DNA from: Jacaranda mimosifolia
Taxonomy: Eukaryota; Streptophyta; Magnoliopsida; Lamiales; Bignoniaceae
Assembly (NCBI GenBank): GCA_018894105.1
Contig: CM032128.1
Span: 11,761,001-11,825,000 of the forward strand
Length of the DNA: 64,000 bases
Direction of reading: 5' to 3'
The position numbers and the translations under genes were made by a program. Each line of letters opens with the position of its first letter. Within the stretch, counting starts at the first letter, position 1. The notes below the pieces were generated by a model. The model searched no databases, had not been told where the DNA came from, and saw only the letters and a program-made list of their open reading frames with translations. Positions 1 to 10,979 of the stretch are shown here, piece by piece.

Positions 1-55
1 AAGTATTACCATCATTACAAGAAATATGTCTAAGAAGTTGTAATCATCTTCGGAG

Positions 56-1090
56 ATGGCTCCATCGCTTGCTGTGGAAAAGATGTTACTGCATTTTATT
101 AATATAAATAAAGATGGTGGAAATTCAAATGAAGAATTTGCATCATCCATTCCCTACTCAACATCAAATTGCTCAAACACAGGGATGGCGACAAGTGCTA
201 CAACCTTGGAGGAACAAACTGCAAATTTAACGAAAGCTACTGAAGGACTCACGAAGCATGTCCAAGAGGGAGACTTTCAAATCTCCAAATTGATGAGCAA
301 AGTGGAGAATCTTGATACAAACTACATGGTAGAGAAACAAATTGAGACTCAGGACTAAGGCGAAACATCCATAAAGAAGCAACCAGCCGAAAATGAAAAG
401 ACTACAAATAAAGAACTACAAGTTTCTTCTAATAGACTAGTTCCTATTAACCCATTGAAGGGGTTTATTATGGAGACTATCAAATACAAGCTTGATGGAA
501 GTTCTAAGTTGTCTATGACTTACTCCAAGCTATATACTCAAAGGATTGACAACTTGAAGATGCTAATTGGTTACAAGCCCCCAAAGTTTTAGCAATTCGA
601 TGGCAAAGGCAACCTAAAGTAGCACGCGGCTCATTTCATTGAGACTTGTAATAATGCTAGGACATGTGGAGATCATCTAGCTAAGCAATTTGTTCGACCA
701 TTAAAGGACGGTGCTTTTGATTGGTATATTGACTTGGAGGCGGGCTCTATTAATAGTTGGGGGCTAGTAGAACAAGAGTTCCTCAATCGTTTCTATAACA
801 TTTGAAAGCTAGTCATCACGATTGAATTCACCAACTCTTGCCAGTAGAAAGTAGAACTTGTCATTGACTATATCAATCGTTGGAGAAATTTGAGTCTTAA
901 CTACAAGAATCAATTTCAGCAATTAAGACGTGTATCCAATAAATGCATTGGAGTCTTTGCTACATACTTCAAGGAATTAAACAAAAAACTTTTGAAGATT
1001 TGACAACTCGTGCACATAATATTAAAATAAGCATAAAATTTGATGAACAAGAAGACTCAAGTGATGCTGATGATGATGAAGATATTGGGG
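56..1090 (+). pseudogene. Ty3/gypsy-type gag relic
   Basis: A decayed retrotransposon gag reading frame. The first 100 codons are open from the ATG at 56; they contain a heptad-like stretch and end in a stop near 356. Past this, a conceptual translation interrupted by stops gives the plant gag signature: 'QFDGKGN' near 595-610, then 'AAHFIETCNNA', 'FVRPLKDGAFDWY' and 'EQEFLNRFYN' near 690-800. These match the Retrotrans_gag domain of Ty3/gypsy elements, a capsid-like protein that packages element RNA. The fragment lies upstream of a polypurine tract and LTR, so it belongs to one element whose pol region is missing. Multiple stops show it is dead. The left part of the element lies outside the window. 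Confidence 0.75.
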
Positions 1091-1119
1091 GTGATTAATT
1101 TTTGCCGTCAAATTACAAA

Positions 1120-1840
1120 TGCTTCTCTATATGAGCGTAAATTGTCAATAATACTTTTGGATAAGAGTATAAACTATCTAAAATTCTCAAGCCCCTAGTA
1201 TCTAAATTTGAATTTCCAGGTTTACAAAGTCTTCAAATCCATAGATCAACTCTTCAAGTCTCCAAATCCACAACTTAAGTCTTCAAGTTTAAGACTCAAG
1301 TCTCCAAGTCATCAAGTCAAACGCTAAAGTCTCTTAGTCTCCAATACCAAGACTCAATTTTTTAAATCTTTAAGTCTAAAGCTCAAGTCTTCAAATCACA
1401 AATGCTCCTTGATATGAGTTTAAATTATTAATAATGCTCCCAAATACGAGCATAAACTATCTAAAAATCTTTAAACTAAAGTCTCCCCATGTGCTCCTTG
1501 ATAAGATCTTAAACTATCAATAAGGCTCCTAGATACAAGCATAAACTATCTAAATATTCAAAGTCTCTCCATGTACTCTTTGATGAGAGCTTAAACTATC
1601 AACAATGCTCTTAGATACGAGCATAAACTATCTAAAAAATTTAAATTAAATTCTCCCATGTACTCCTTGATAAGAGTGTAAACTGTATATTAAGTCAAAC
1701 TTAAGTAAACTCTTGACATAAGTATAAAATGTCTATTCAAATTCACATAGACTCATTGACACGAGTATAAAATATCTATTCAAATTAAATATGCTCCTTG
1801 ACACACGAGCCCAAATTGCATATTACTTCTGGTCCGCATG
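1120..1840 (+). repeat. degenerate short repeats in the gypsy relic
   Basis: This stretch has many diverged copies of a phrase of roughly 60 to 70 bases meaning 'tgctccttgatatgagc' followed by 'ataaactatctaaa'. A CA- and TC-rich 'caagtctccaagtc' simple repeat sits at 1240-1400. There is no coding potential. It occupies the place between gag and 3' LTR where pol is absent, as in large retrotransposon derivatives. Period and copy number are approximate. Confidence 0.55.
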
Positions 1841-2061
1841 AGTATAAACTGTGTACGTCACTCCCCTCAAAAGGATATTTACTTTGAATTATGTTTTGAT
1901 TTAACCTTTTTATTGGGCACCAGAATGCTTGGAAGTTGTTTTTGTCACACACGTATGTTAAAAAAAGGGGAGAAAGAAAGAAAACTTCTCAAGTACTTCA
2001 ATCCTTGCCTCTTTCATGAATGATTGGCACATCTTTCGCCAAGTTTTGAAGTGGGGGCATT

Positions 2062-2650
2062 TGTAGATAAATCAATTTTTGTCCAATTGGAAAGTGACAA
2101 ATATAAAATAATATGCTAATTGTTTATTCAAAATTTTCTATTTATCTTGGAATTTATTAAATTTAACTTTAAAAGATAAATAGTTAATTTTAATTAATAC
2201 TCTAATATTTATTTTATACTCAAATCAAATATTGGTAAGTATCAAAGATAAAATGTATGTGCATATAGACCAATCAAATCAAATATATTTTATAATATCT
2301 CTTGATATTTGATATTATCTCTTGATATTTGATGTTATTTATCAAATAGATAATCATCAAAGAAGTTCAAATAAGCCTGAAAGTCTCCCATCAAACATCT
2401 GTATAAAGGAGATGATTAAGGCTCATTGACACAAAACACAAATTCCAGCAATTGAAAAGAACTTTGAAGGAGTCCAACAATTTTCTCAAATCAAATTCAA
2501 GGAGATCCATGACGTTTAAGGTGTTCTCCACGGAGCTATATATTTTTGGCGTTTGATTCGAGATTAAGGTACGAAACCCTCGAATTTGCGTTATTTCAAA
2601 ATTTTTGTTTTTGTTTTTGTTTTTTGATTCTGTAGTGAATGCATTGTGTT
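2062..2650 (+). mobile_element. 3' LTR of the gypsy-like relic
   Basis: A polypurine tract, 'gaagtgggggca', ends at 2059 and is followed at 2062 by TGTAGATA, the usual 3' LTR start after a plus-strand primer. A TATA-like 'tataaagg' at about 2401 would be the LTR promoter. The right edge is uncertain because no partner LTR or target duplication is in view. The PPR gene starts less than 200 bases further on, so the LTR may form part of that gene's promoter region; this is inference. Confidence 0.55.
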
Positions 2651-2817
2651 AATATGACGAAATGTATTATTGGTGTGGCTAACTATATATAATCCACATT
2701 TCACCAAATTTGTTAAAAGCAACCAAATAACGAATTCAAAAGAATAACGCAAACAACTACTCATGTATCTTAAGAGTCCGCCATGTTGACCACGTTTGAT
2801 TTCTTACCAATCGAAGC

Positions 2818-4842
2818 ATGCGAGTCATTGCTTTCGTGCTTCAAGAACAGAGGGCCCTTGGAGCCATACGTCGAACACTTAGCATCTCTTATATTCCCCC
2901 TAACAATCTTCGCCCCATTATCAGTTTTTGCACCCAAACATCAACAGACGCTCCCGCAATTCCTGCGGAAACTTCATCAGAATCCAAGAAAGAATCAAAG
3001 GAAGGAGAAGTAAAGAGTTTAAGCTGGAGGATTGAGAAATTGCCCAGAGGGGAATCCATTGCCTCCGCTTTCCAGAGCTGGATGGGCGATGGCTTACCCA
3101 TCCACAGAGGCGATATTTTCCATTCTATCAACCGTTTACGCAGGCTCAAATCCACTAAGCGGGCCTTTGAGGTCAGATATTCACTGCTATGCTTGATATG
3201 TGTTTGGTGAAATGTCTCTGTAGTGTAAAATGAGCAGTCTTCTTTTTGTGTATCTTTCTGTCCATCTCAAACCATTCAATTTTTTCGTTAAAAGCCAAGA
3301 AGATTCCTGGGGCGGTCTTTAGAAATTTGGTGAATAACGCCTTCTAACTGTACAGCAGAAAATTCATTGTATGACTACAGTGTTGTGTTGGTTTTTTTTT
3401 TTTTTTTTTCAAACCCCCCCCCCCTCCCCCCGGCAACATGCTCAATTCATGAAGACAGGAAAATGTTCTCTAATCCAATTCATTTTGATTTTTTCGCTTC
3501 GTTTGTTTAGTTTGCAAGATTCCTGAATTTTGACAAAGATGGTTACTATGATGAGAATAGAATCTTAAGTATTTTTGTATTTTATCAGGTGATGGAGTGG
3601 GTTATAAGGGAGAGGCCTTACAGGCCAAAAGAACTAGATTACTCCCACTTACTAGAATTTACTATGAAGCTTCATGGGGTATCCCAAGGTGAGACTCTCT
3701 TTTCTCGAATTCCATCCGAATTCCAAAACGAGCTGCTGTACAACAATCTTGTGCTTGGGTGCTTGGAAAAAGGGCTGATAAGGCTTTCATTGGCATACAT
3801 GAAGAAAATGAGGGAGTTGGGCCATCCCATCTCTTACTTGGCTTTCAACCGCCTCATCATACTTCATTCCTCCCCCAGTCGCAAGAAAGCAATTCCAAAA
3901 ATCTTAACTCAGATGAAAGCTGATAAAGTTGTTCCACATGTGTCGACATATAATATCTTATTGAAAATAGAAGCTAATGAGCACAATATTGAAGGTCTGG
4001 TAAAAGTTTTTGGTGACATGAAGCGAGTGATGGTTAAACCAAATGAGATATCTTACTGCATTTTGGCTCTCTCACATGCTGTGGCTAGGCTGTATACTGT
4101 GTGTGAGGCCTATGTTGAGGCTATCGAGAAGTCCATGACAGGACATAACTGGTCAACATTAGATATTCTTGTGATATTGTATGGATATTTGGGGAAGCAG
4201 AAAGAACTGGATCGAGCTTGGGGGGCAATTCAGGAGCTACCTTATGTTAGGAGTAAGAGTTTCATGCTGGCGATTGAAGCCTTTGGTAAGATTGGAAATC
4301 TTGGTCGAGCAGAGGAGCTGTGGCTTGCGATGGCATCAAAAAAGGGATTAAAATCAACTGAGCAGTTTAATTCAATGATAGGTGTGTATTGCAAGAATGG
4401 GTTAATTACTAAAGCCACTGGGCTTTACAAAGACATGGAGAAAAGTGGATGCAAACCAAATGCCATAACATTTCGGCATCTTGCGCTTGGGTGTTTGAAA
4501 GCAGGATTAGTTAAGGAAGCTAGCAAGACTCTTGAATTGGGGATGCAATTTTCAACAAGTGCGAAGGTCAAAAGATCAGTTCCATGGTTAGAAACTACGC
4601 ATTCAATACTAGAGATTTTTACGGACAATGGTGACGTGGAAAATGTTGAAAAATTGTTCAAAGAATTAAAACAGGCAAATTACACTAGGTATACTTTCGT
4701 CTACAATTCATTGATTAAGGTGTATGTTAAGGCCAAGGTTTATGAGCCTAATCTTCTTAGAAGGATGATTTTGGGAGGTTGTAGGCCAGATTCTGAGAGC
4801 TACAGCCTAATGAAGCTCATAGAACAGTTCCGCTCAGAATAG
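2818..4842 (+). CDS. P-class pentatricopeptide repeat protein, probably mitochondrial
   Basis: Two exons, 2818-3171 and 3589-4842, join in frame through a GT-AG intron (donor after GAG at 3171, acceptor AG at 3587-3588) to give 535 residues. ATG 2818 is chosen because an in-frame stop sits at 2797 and the start is followed by an Arg-rich, acid-poor leader typical of mitochondrial import. The body has tandem 35-residue helical hairpins such as 'VSTYNILLKIEANEHN' and 'QFNSMIGVYCKNGLI', the pattern by which PPR proteins read organellar RNA base by base. There is no C-terminal DYW or E domain, so it is a P-class protein. The start of exon 2, 'VMEWVIRERPYRP', is as I recall it in the Arabidopsis At1g07590 type; this assignment is from memory. 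The gene looks intact. The intron holds a T20-like run and C-rich homopolymers (3389-3431). Confidence 0.92.
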
Positions 4843-5454
4843 TATCAGCCTATGATAAAATATGTTGAATTGTGGATTTTTTTTTATTTGATAATTATCG
4901 CACATTGATGTCCTGAGACAATGTCCTTATTGATGTGACAAGTGGAAGAAACAAGATGAATGAAACAATTTTTTGCCATTTTAATTGTTCTCTTTTGGTT
5001 GTAGGCAGGAGCATATGAGTTACTCCTGAATTTTACTCCCTGGCAGATCTTTGTCGAATACAATATGATCTCCACTCCTTGAGTGCAAGGATGATTTTGT
5101 TCTGTCATCCTTCGGTATCTATAGATCTTGTAAGTCTGACCTAAAACCATTCATCCGTGTCGCATTGAAATTTCCTCGAATTGCATTGCTGGGAGCTGAC
5201 ATCTAGTAGCTTTGAGGTTGACTTTTTAATACTTGGCCAGAATATCTAATTGTATTATTACCATAATATTTCTTTTAGATCAAGTTTTCATAGAATTGTG
5301 CAGCTTAAAGTTAATACTTTTTAGGTGATTATAACTAATTCCAATTATTAAGTCGTCTTTTCTTTTGTACAATCATATTTGACATTAATAAGCTATTGCT
5401 GTTGTAGCATGTAACAGATGGTGTATCTCGTCTGATGCGGCATTTTCTTTCTTT
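4843..5454. other. 3' flank of the PPR gene
   Basis: AT-rich sequence with no coding signal. It should hold the PPR 3' UTR and polyadenylation signals, but I see no single convincing site. Confidence 0.4.
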
Positions 5455-5693
5455 TACCGTCACAGAGATATTGTCTCCGCTTCCCCTGTGGAAAGCAAGC
5501 TGTGACTGATAATCTGCTGCATCCTATGCAACAAGATTAATATCCTTTCCTCTTTCTTTGGAAAGGGTGGCGCCATTCTTTTTGTGCCAGATTAGAATTC
5601 GGCTTCGCACCAAATCACAAGCCTCCTCATTTGTCATTACATCCATTGGCCATCACTAGCTAGAATAAGGCATTCTGTCTTCTTTTGGGTCAC
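5455..5693 (-). pseudogene. C-terminal fragment of a clade A-like PP2C phosphatase
   Basis: Read on the minus strand, this segment gives 'VTQKKTECLILASDG', then after a one-base shift 'VMTNEEACDLVRSRILIW', 'HKKNGATL', a TAG stop, 'DAADYQSQLAFHRGSGDN' and 'ISVTV'. This matches the last third of type 2C protein phosphatases of the ABI1/HAB1 group, where 'LASDGLWDV' holds a metal-binding Asp and 'GSxDNISV' is the last conserved block. The metal-site Asp in 'ASDG' is still present, but the frameshift and stop make it dead. I could not find the N-terminal half or introns nearby. It may be a retrocopy end or an old gene remnant. Confidence 0.75.
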
Positions 5694-6689
5694 CATTGAG
5701 GGTCATTGGATCATCTTCCTTGATTTTCTGATTAATAGGATTACTAAAGATCAAACAACTTTCACTTTGACGAGTCCTCACCAAAAGATTGTTTTGACCA
5801 TCCTTATTGTGACCACCATTTAGTCCATTTTGATGACAACTCCATTCTATGGAACATTAGAAGTAGAATATCGACTTTCAAGATAAAAGGCACGAAAGCC
5901 AGCTCTAGCTCAATTGCAGCAATATCAACACAAGTTGTAAATACCGATTCGTTGCTGATCTAATTTCCCAGCTTAAATAGTATGGCAGAGCAATTATTGG
6001 AGATATTTCATCCACCAATATTCGCAATAAGCTTTTGTGAAACTCCACAAAGCTGATCAGTAACACACACTAGTCCGCACAGAGTCTCACTTCCACGTGG
6101 AATTCTCCACCTCCAAGTGTTAAAAATCCTACTTTTGATCACCACATATCACCCCAAAGCCCCAAGTCCCCAGTCAAAATATAGTGATTAGCACCAAGGG
6201 ACGCCTATCATTTGCTACCAAAAATCAATTATTCATCCTGCTGCAGAGGTTGATGGCTGAGGAGATCAGTTTTGGTGCTGAAGCTCAATATAGACACAAT
6301 AAAATTAAGATGCATGTAATGATACATGGAATTTATTTATTCTTACCCTGTGATTATCGTTTTATTTAAGAACACAAATATTATGAATAGGTGTATGAGT
6401 ATTGTATCACAGGAGAACACCGTAATCCCCAGAAAAATTATTACCAAAGAGGGCTTCCCATTACTGTGGTAGATACAAGTAGAAAGGCACCAACAAGCAA
6501 TAGTCGTGGACCTTAATTAGGCCAAATAAACAATAATTTCCCATAGAAGATACAACCAAGCAGAACCTATTCACTTTAAAGTCTATGGATAATATGTGAT
6601 GTGATACAGCAATCCCTGCTGAGCTACATCCCTCCGAACTATGTCACCACCTCGGGAGGGGTCTGGAGTCATCACTGCAGGCGTAGGCG
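5694..6689. other. intergenic, nothing recognised
   Basis: I see no convincing coding sequence. A 61-codon frame at 6184 has no recognisable domain. The right edge at about 6690 marks where homology to the second RING-H2 block begins. Confidence 0.4.
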
Positions 6690-6871
6690 TAGGTACCGTT
6701 GTGAGAAAGTTCTAAAGGGGTTTTGTTTCTAAGCAAGATTTGGTTCCCTAATCCTATTTAGACTATGCTTCGTAACTTATACCTTTCCTATTGTGGAATG
6801 GATTGATTAATTACGGAGAAGAAGAAAGGATATCATATAATCCAAATACGTATTGGATACACATATACGTG

Positions 6872-6883
6872 TATATATATAAA
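6872..6883 (+). promoter_or_regulatory. TATA box of the RING-H2 pseudogene
   Basis: A 'tatatatataaa' run lies 71 bases before the ATG at 6954. It is preserved exactly at 33896-33907 before the intact copy, so the core promoter was part of the duplication. Confidence 0.5.
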
Positions 6884-6953
6884 CTGATCATTAATTAATT
6901 GTTTTCATTCAATCTTCATAATTGGAATTGGAAGTCCACAACTCTTCTGCACC

Positions 6954-7382
6954 ATGTCTCAAACAGAGCATCATCAGTACTTTGCCTTCCTGATTTTTCT
7001 TTTCATCGTCGTAGGGATGGTGGTCCTTTTACTTTCTGTTGAAATGTGCATCCGCATATTATTAGGGGATATTGTTGAGCAGTATTTTCAAAGTCAATCG
7101 CCACAAATAGCCCATCCGACACCCGCCACCCCACAGCCGCCACCACAACCACGACCTCGTAAGCCGAGGAGGCTGGCTAGCCAAGAAGAAATAGTTTTCG
7201 ATGCATATACCTCGAATGAAGAAGATTGCTGCGGCGGCTGCATAATCTATCTGGAGGAATATAAGTACAATCAAACCCGAGCGACGATCACCGCGTGCAG
7301 CCATAGGTTTCATGCTATTTGTATCAAGAGATGACTGATGAAGAATGATACTTGCCCACTTTGCAGAACTCATATTGTCTGA
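6954..7382 (+). pseudogene. RING-H2 (ATL-like) pseudogene, copy 1
   Basis: This is a near-identical copy of the intact gene at 33978-34406 at a constant offset with no indels. It has two damaging changes. The second zinc ligand of the RING, Cys99, is Tyr (TGT to TAT, in 'CIIYLEEY'), and Trp127 in 'IKRWLME' is a TGA stop. Trp127 is the conserved residue that contacts E2 enzymes in RING-H2 domains, and the stop removes the last two zinc ligands. The N-terminal hydrophobic anchor (residues 10-37) and the Pro-rich linker remain. A truncated 126-residue membrane protein could still be made if transcribed, but it could not fold a RING. Confidence 0.9.
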
Positions 7383-8023
7383 TCCATGCAATAATGGATA
7401 ATATATATGCATGCAGGAGGACTGATGATGTATACTTGTCCTGAGACGACGACTTTGAACAGGTTATCTTTTTTCTTTGTGTTTCTTTTTCTTCTGAATT
7501 AGTGCGGGCAACTGTAAGACTTTAATGAGTTAGAATGCTGCTATATGTAACTTTTGGAGGGGCCGGATGGGAGAGACATGGAAGGATACAAGAGTTGATT
7601 TTATGCTGACAATTAGTGATTTATTTTAATATCAGATTATGAAAGTGATGTTTATGATTTGTTGAATATTTCAAGAGAATTAATTAAATTGTGATTTCCT
7701 TAGAACCAGAATAATATAAATATATATATATATATATATTGCACAGAGACGATGAGGACTTAATAATTTTAAATATAGAATTATCTGCACATGATATACA
7801 TAGAGCTAGCTAGTTTAGAATGTTCTTGTTATTAAATTGAATTTTTCCACTGATTAAAGCCATGGCAGTGTCTATGTTGCATTTGGACAGAATAGGGGAA
7901 CCACAATTATCGTTTCCCATCTCAGAACATGCAGTAAATGGACAATATTGATTAGGCGATCAATTGGCATAGATTAATTAAGATGTCATGATCAAGATCC
8001 GTGATTATTGCATGTAATACTTA
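7383..8023. other. 3' flank of RING-H2 copy 1
   Basis: Noncoding and AT-rich, with a (TA)n run at about 7719-7739. Parts are colinear with 34407-34790 of block B, but 7560-7815 has no clear counterpart there. Confidence 0.5.
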
Positions 8024-8488
8024 TACTACAAGAAAAGATAAATTAACAATAAAATAATAAATAACAATGCAAAAATTGTCACTAATTATGCATATAAGGT
8101 GACAAAAGATTTGGCTTAATTTGTTATTTTCGTGATTTTTACAAACTAAATAGTGACAAGTATAATATTTAAATTATCATCATTGATAATTAGTGACATA
8201 CCTATGATGACAATCTAATGACAATGAAGATCTTGTCACAAATTATAGTAATAATTTTTATTGTTTCTAGGTCGTCATCATAAAGATGTCACTAATTGTT
8301 ATAGTGGCAACTTAAAATATTAATTTTGTAACTATTGAGCCATATGGTAACAAAATAAAAATAATTGTTATTTAAAAAATATCATCAGTCACAAGATAAA
8401 AGTTATGGTCACCAAAAACATGTTATTAGTAATAATTTGTACTTTATTAATTATTATTATGTTAGTAATATTATTTTTTTTGGTAGTG
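8024..8488. mobile_element. CACTA-like non-autonomous element, 465 bp
   Basis: The left end reads TACTACAAGAAAAG and the right end TTTTTTTTGGTAGTG, which fits the plant En/Spm terminal repeat CACTACAAGAAAA with one change on the left. The interior carries many copies of GTGACA/TGTCAC and GTCACTAATTA in both orientations, like the subterminal transposase-binding repeats of CACTA elements. The flanking triplets are TTA and TAA, so the 3-bp duplication is imperfect. It falls where block B has no such sequence. A relative in reverse orientation lies at 42995. Confidence 0.7.
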
Positions 8489-8762
8489 TAATGGCTTCAT
8501 TAATGTCTTGATGCTAAAGTATGTTTATTTAACCAGATAGTTTCATCTATTATCATATAATCACTTCGCTACAATTGATATTTGATAGACTAAATCTGAA
8601 CTTTAGAATTATATATATTTCTTTTGCAAAAAGTATATTTTCTTCAAACAATCTACAGTTAACTTTATTTAATTTTAAAATACAAATTTATCCTTTATTT
8701 AAATTATAAATTAACTTTTTTTTTTTTTACCTTCATTCCCCTATTTCAACACTTTCCACTAG

Positions 8763-8909
8763 GGATGTAAGTTGAACCGAGCAAGCTGAGTTCGATATAA
8801 AAAAAGTCAGCTCAAGCTCGAGACTGTTAGAGCTTGAATCGAGCCTTTGTTCTTGAGCTTGAGAACGAGCCAAACTTGAGCTTTAATATAGTGGCTCAAT
8901 ATATCTATA
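8763..8909. repeat. GAGCTC-rich element, left part
   Basis: It starts 'gggatgtaagttgaaccgag' and is full of 'gctcaagctcgag' and 'gagcttgagaacgag' words on both strands. The same vocabulary returns at 19690-19828, beyond the PIF element, so one element of about 1.1 kb was split by the PIF insertion. Block B lacks it. Confidence 0.5.
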
Positions 8910-8960
8910 GGATGTGTTTGATACATGCTAATAGCCCCAACTCAACTAGATAATAGTGTG

Positions 8961-9600
8961 TAGGGGTGGGCATCGGGTTCGGGTACCCCCATACTCGACC
9001 CGTCCCGATCGGGAAATACCCGATCGGATCGGGTATTTATGGGGGTACCCAAAATCTTGGGGGTCGGGTATCGGGTATTGGGGTGGGGTACCCGATCGGT
9101 TCTATTAATAAAAAAAAAAAATTATATTATTAGAATTATATATTTAATTAAAGTGCTAATATATGATGTATATCATATATTATACATTAATGTTTATATT
9201 TAAGTTTTAAAATTATATTGAGTACCCCCATTTTATTTTTAAAAAATTAATTATAGTATTAAGTATTATATATTTAATTGAAGTGTTAACATATGATGTA
9301 TATCATATATTAGATATTAATGTTTATTTAAGTTTTAAAATTATATATTAGGTGGGATTTAGAACTTGTGCATAATGAATTGTAGTGTTATCAATTGATT
9401 CACAACAAAAATAAATAATGAATTAATAAAATTTTAATTTTTATTTATTAAAAATATAAAAAAAATTAGTGGGGGTTTTGGGGGTACCCGATGGGGTACC
9501 CCCATAAAATGGGGGTCGAGACTCGGGTATAAAAAAATGATACCTGAGCCCTCGTGCGGGTACCCCCAAGGGGGGGCTACCCGACCCCCGCCCACCTCTA
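8961..9600. mobile_element. hAT-type MITE with perfect 8-bp TSD
   Basis: The ends are TAGGGGTGGGC and GCCCACCTCTA, flanked on both sides by ATAGTGTG (8953-8960 and 9601-9608), the 8-bp duplication typical of hAT elements. The subterminal parts are rich in 'cgggtaccc' words and the centre is AT-rich with no ORF. The termini closely match those of the transposase-bearing hAT at 26200-30061, which may be its source family. Confidence 0.88.
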
Positions 9601-10979
9601 ATAGTGTGTAATCGTTGGTTTGATAACCAAGATTGAAATTGTGGGCTGATACGCATTTTATACATGGCCCGCCACTAAAGATAAAATTAACTACTACTAT
9701 TGTAGCGGGTTTGTGGGTGCGATTACCAATTGCAACCATTTTGAAAATTGATTTTTAGAGTTGTTTGTCAAATTTGCCTTTAAATTGGAGAAGTTAAATT
9801 TCAACTTTGTCCTCTTGTCTCTATCGTCGTGATGATTCACCAAAACAAAGCAAGAAAAAACTATGCCCTTTCTCGTCTCTCTGCTTTGGAAAGACATCCA
9901 AAACCCTAATGCAGATTTACATTGACGAGTCCTAGCTAAGTTAACAACCGGTGTGTATTTCATCTTCTCAACTCCATCATCAGCCGGAGATTTCCTCATC
10001 ATATTTATTTAGTTTACTACTATTATGATTCCCTTTTAATCTTTCCCTCAAATAAGTGTTTGACCCCTTCTTTTTTGTATGTATATGTTGTTGTATGCGG
10101 CTGTGCATAGCACCTCATTTTTCTGTGTTCATTGTCATATGTGTGTGCATTTTTTAAGGCTACGATGGAGCACAAATCTAGTTTTACCAATTGATTCTGA
10201 CAGGTAGCAAACTAAGTTAAATGTCCCTCTTTTTTTTTCTTTCATTTGCATTTGAAACGTCAATGTTTGGCATTGGTTTACAAATTCAAGCATCATAATA
10301 GGTTATTTTGTATTAGAATCAAAACTAATTCCATATTTTAATCTTGTTATCATTATTCCACAATGTGATTACTGTCTAACCTAGAATTGAATATCATAAG
10401 GTGCCCACATGTGATGCCTTTGGCTTATGAAATTGTTAGCCATATGTTTTTTACAATTGTTCCAGTTGTCATTTGACTCTATTGCTATAGTAGTTTTGTT
10501 AGATAAATAAGAGAATCATTTCACTAGAACCTCTGTACAGTTATAATAAATAAATATGACCTATTATCATGTAATTAATATTCATATGAGAATGAAGACA
10601 ATCATTTTTTGACCACTGGATGACATACGATATATTTGACCGATAAAGGAAAATTAACAATGTTTACGGAAGTTAGCTTCTCAAAATGACCTGCATCTGT
10701 AACTTCTGCAATGAGATTTGAATATTGATATTTTAGATAAAGATATACCATCCTTGTATGATACAATTGCTTTATGTTTGGTAACCATCCAACATAATCA
10801 CTTCGAATTTGCTCCTTTTAGGTTTGTTGTAGGCAAATCGCATGGATTGTAATACCAAAATTTGTATTTTGATGTGGATTTACATATTTGTGCTACGACA
10901 TGTGTTTTCTTTATCGAGCTTACATTATAAGTTATGGGAGACATGGCAATAGATGGAGTTAGGTCTCTAGACAGTGGAG
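9601..10979. other. left non-coding part of the PIF element
   Basis: No coding signal was identified. It lies between the MITE and the transposase and may include 5' leader and introns of the transposase transcript. Confidence 0.4.

Noticed and set aside
1120..1840. CRISPR-like array
   Set aside because: The repeats are diverged, lack unique spacers of constant length, and this is a plant nuclear sequence in a retrotransposon context.
2783..3013. ATG at 2783 as the start of the PPR gene
   Set aside because: It is in another frame, which ends at 3013. The conserved exon continues only from ATG 2818.
7062..7412. Minus-strand frames opposite the RING-H2 genes (7062-7412 and 34086-34484)
   Set aside because: Present in both copies only because the duplicates are nearly identical. 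No domain, and they overlap the conserved RING gene in antisense.
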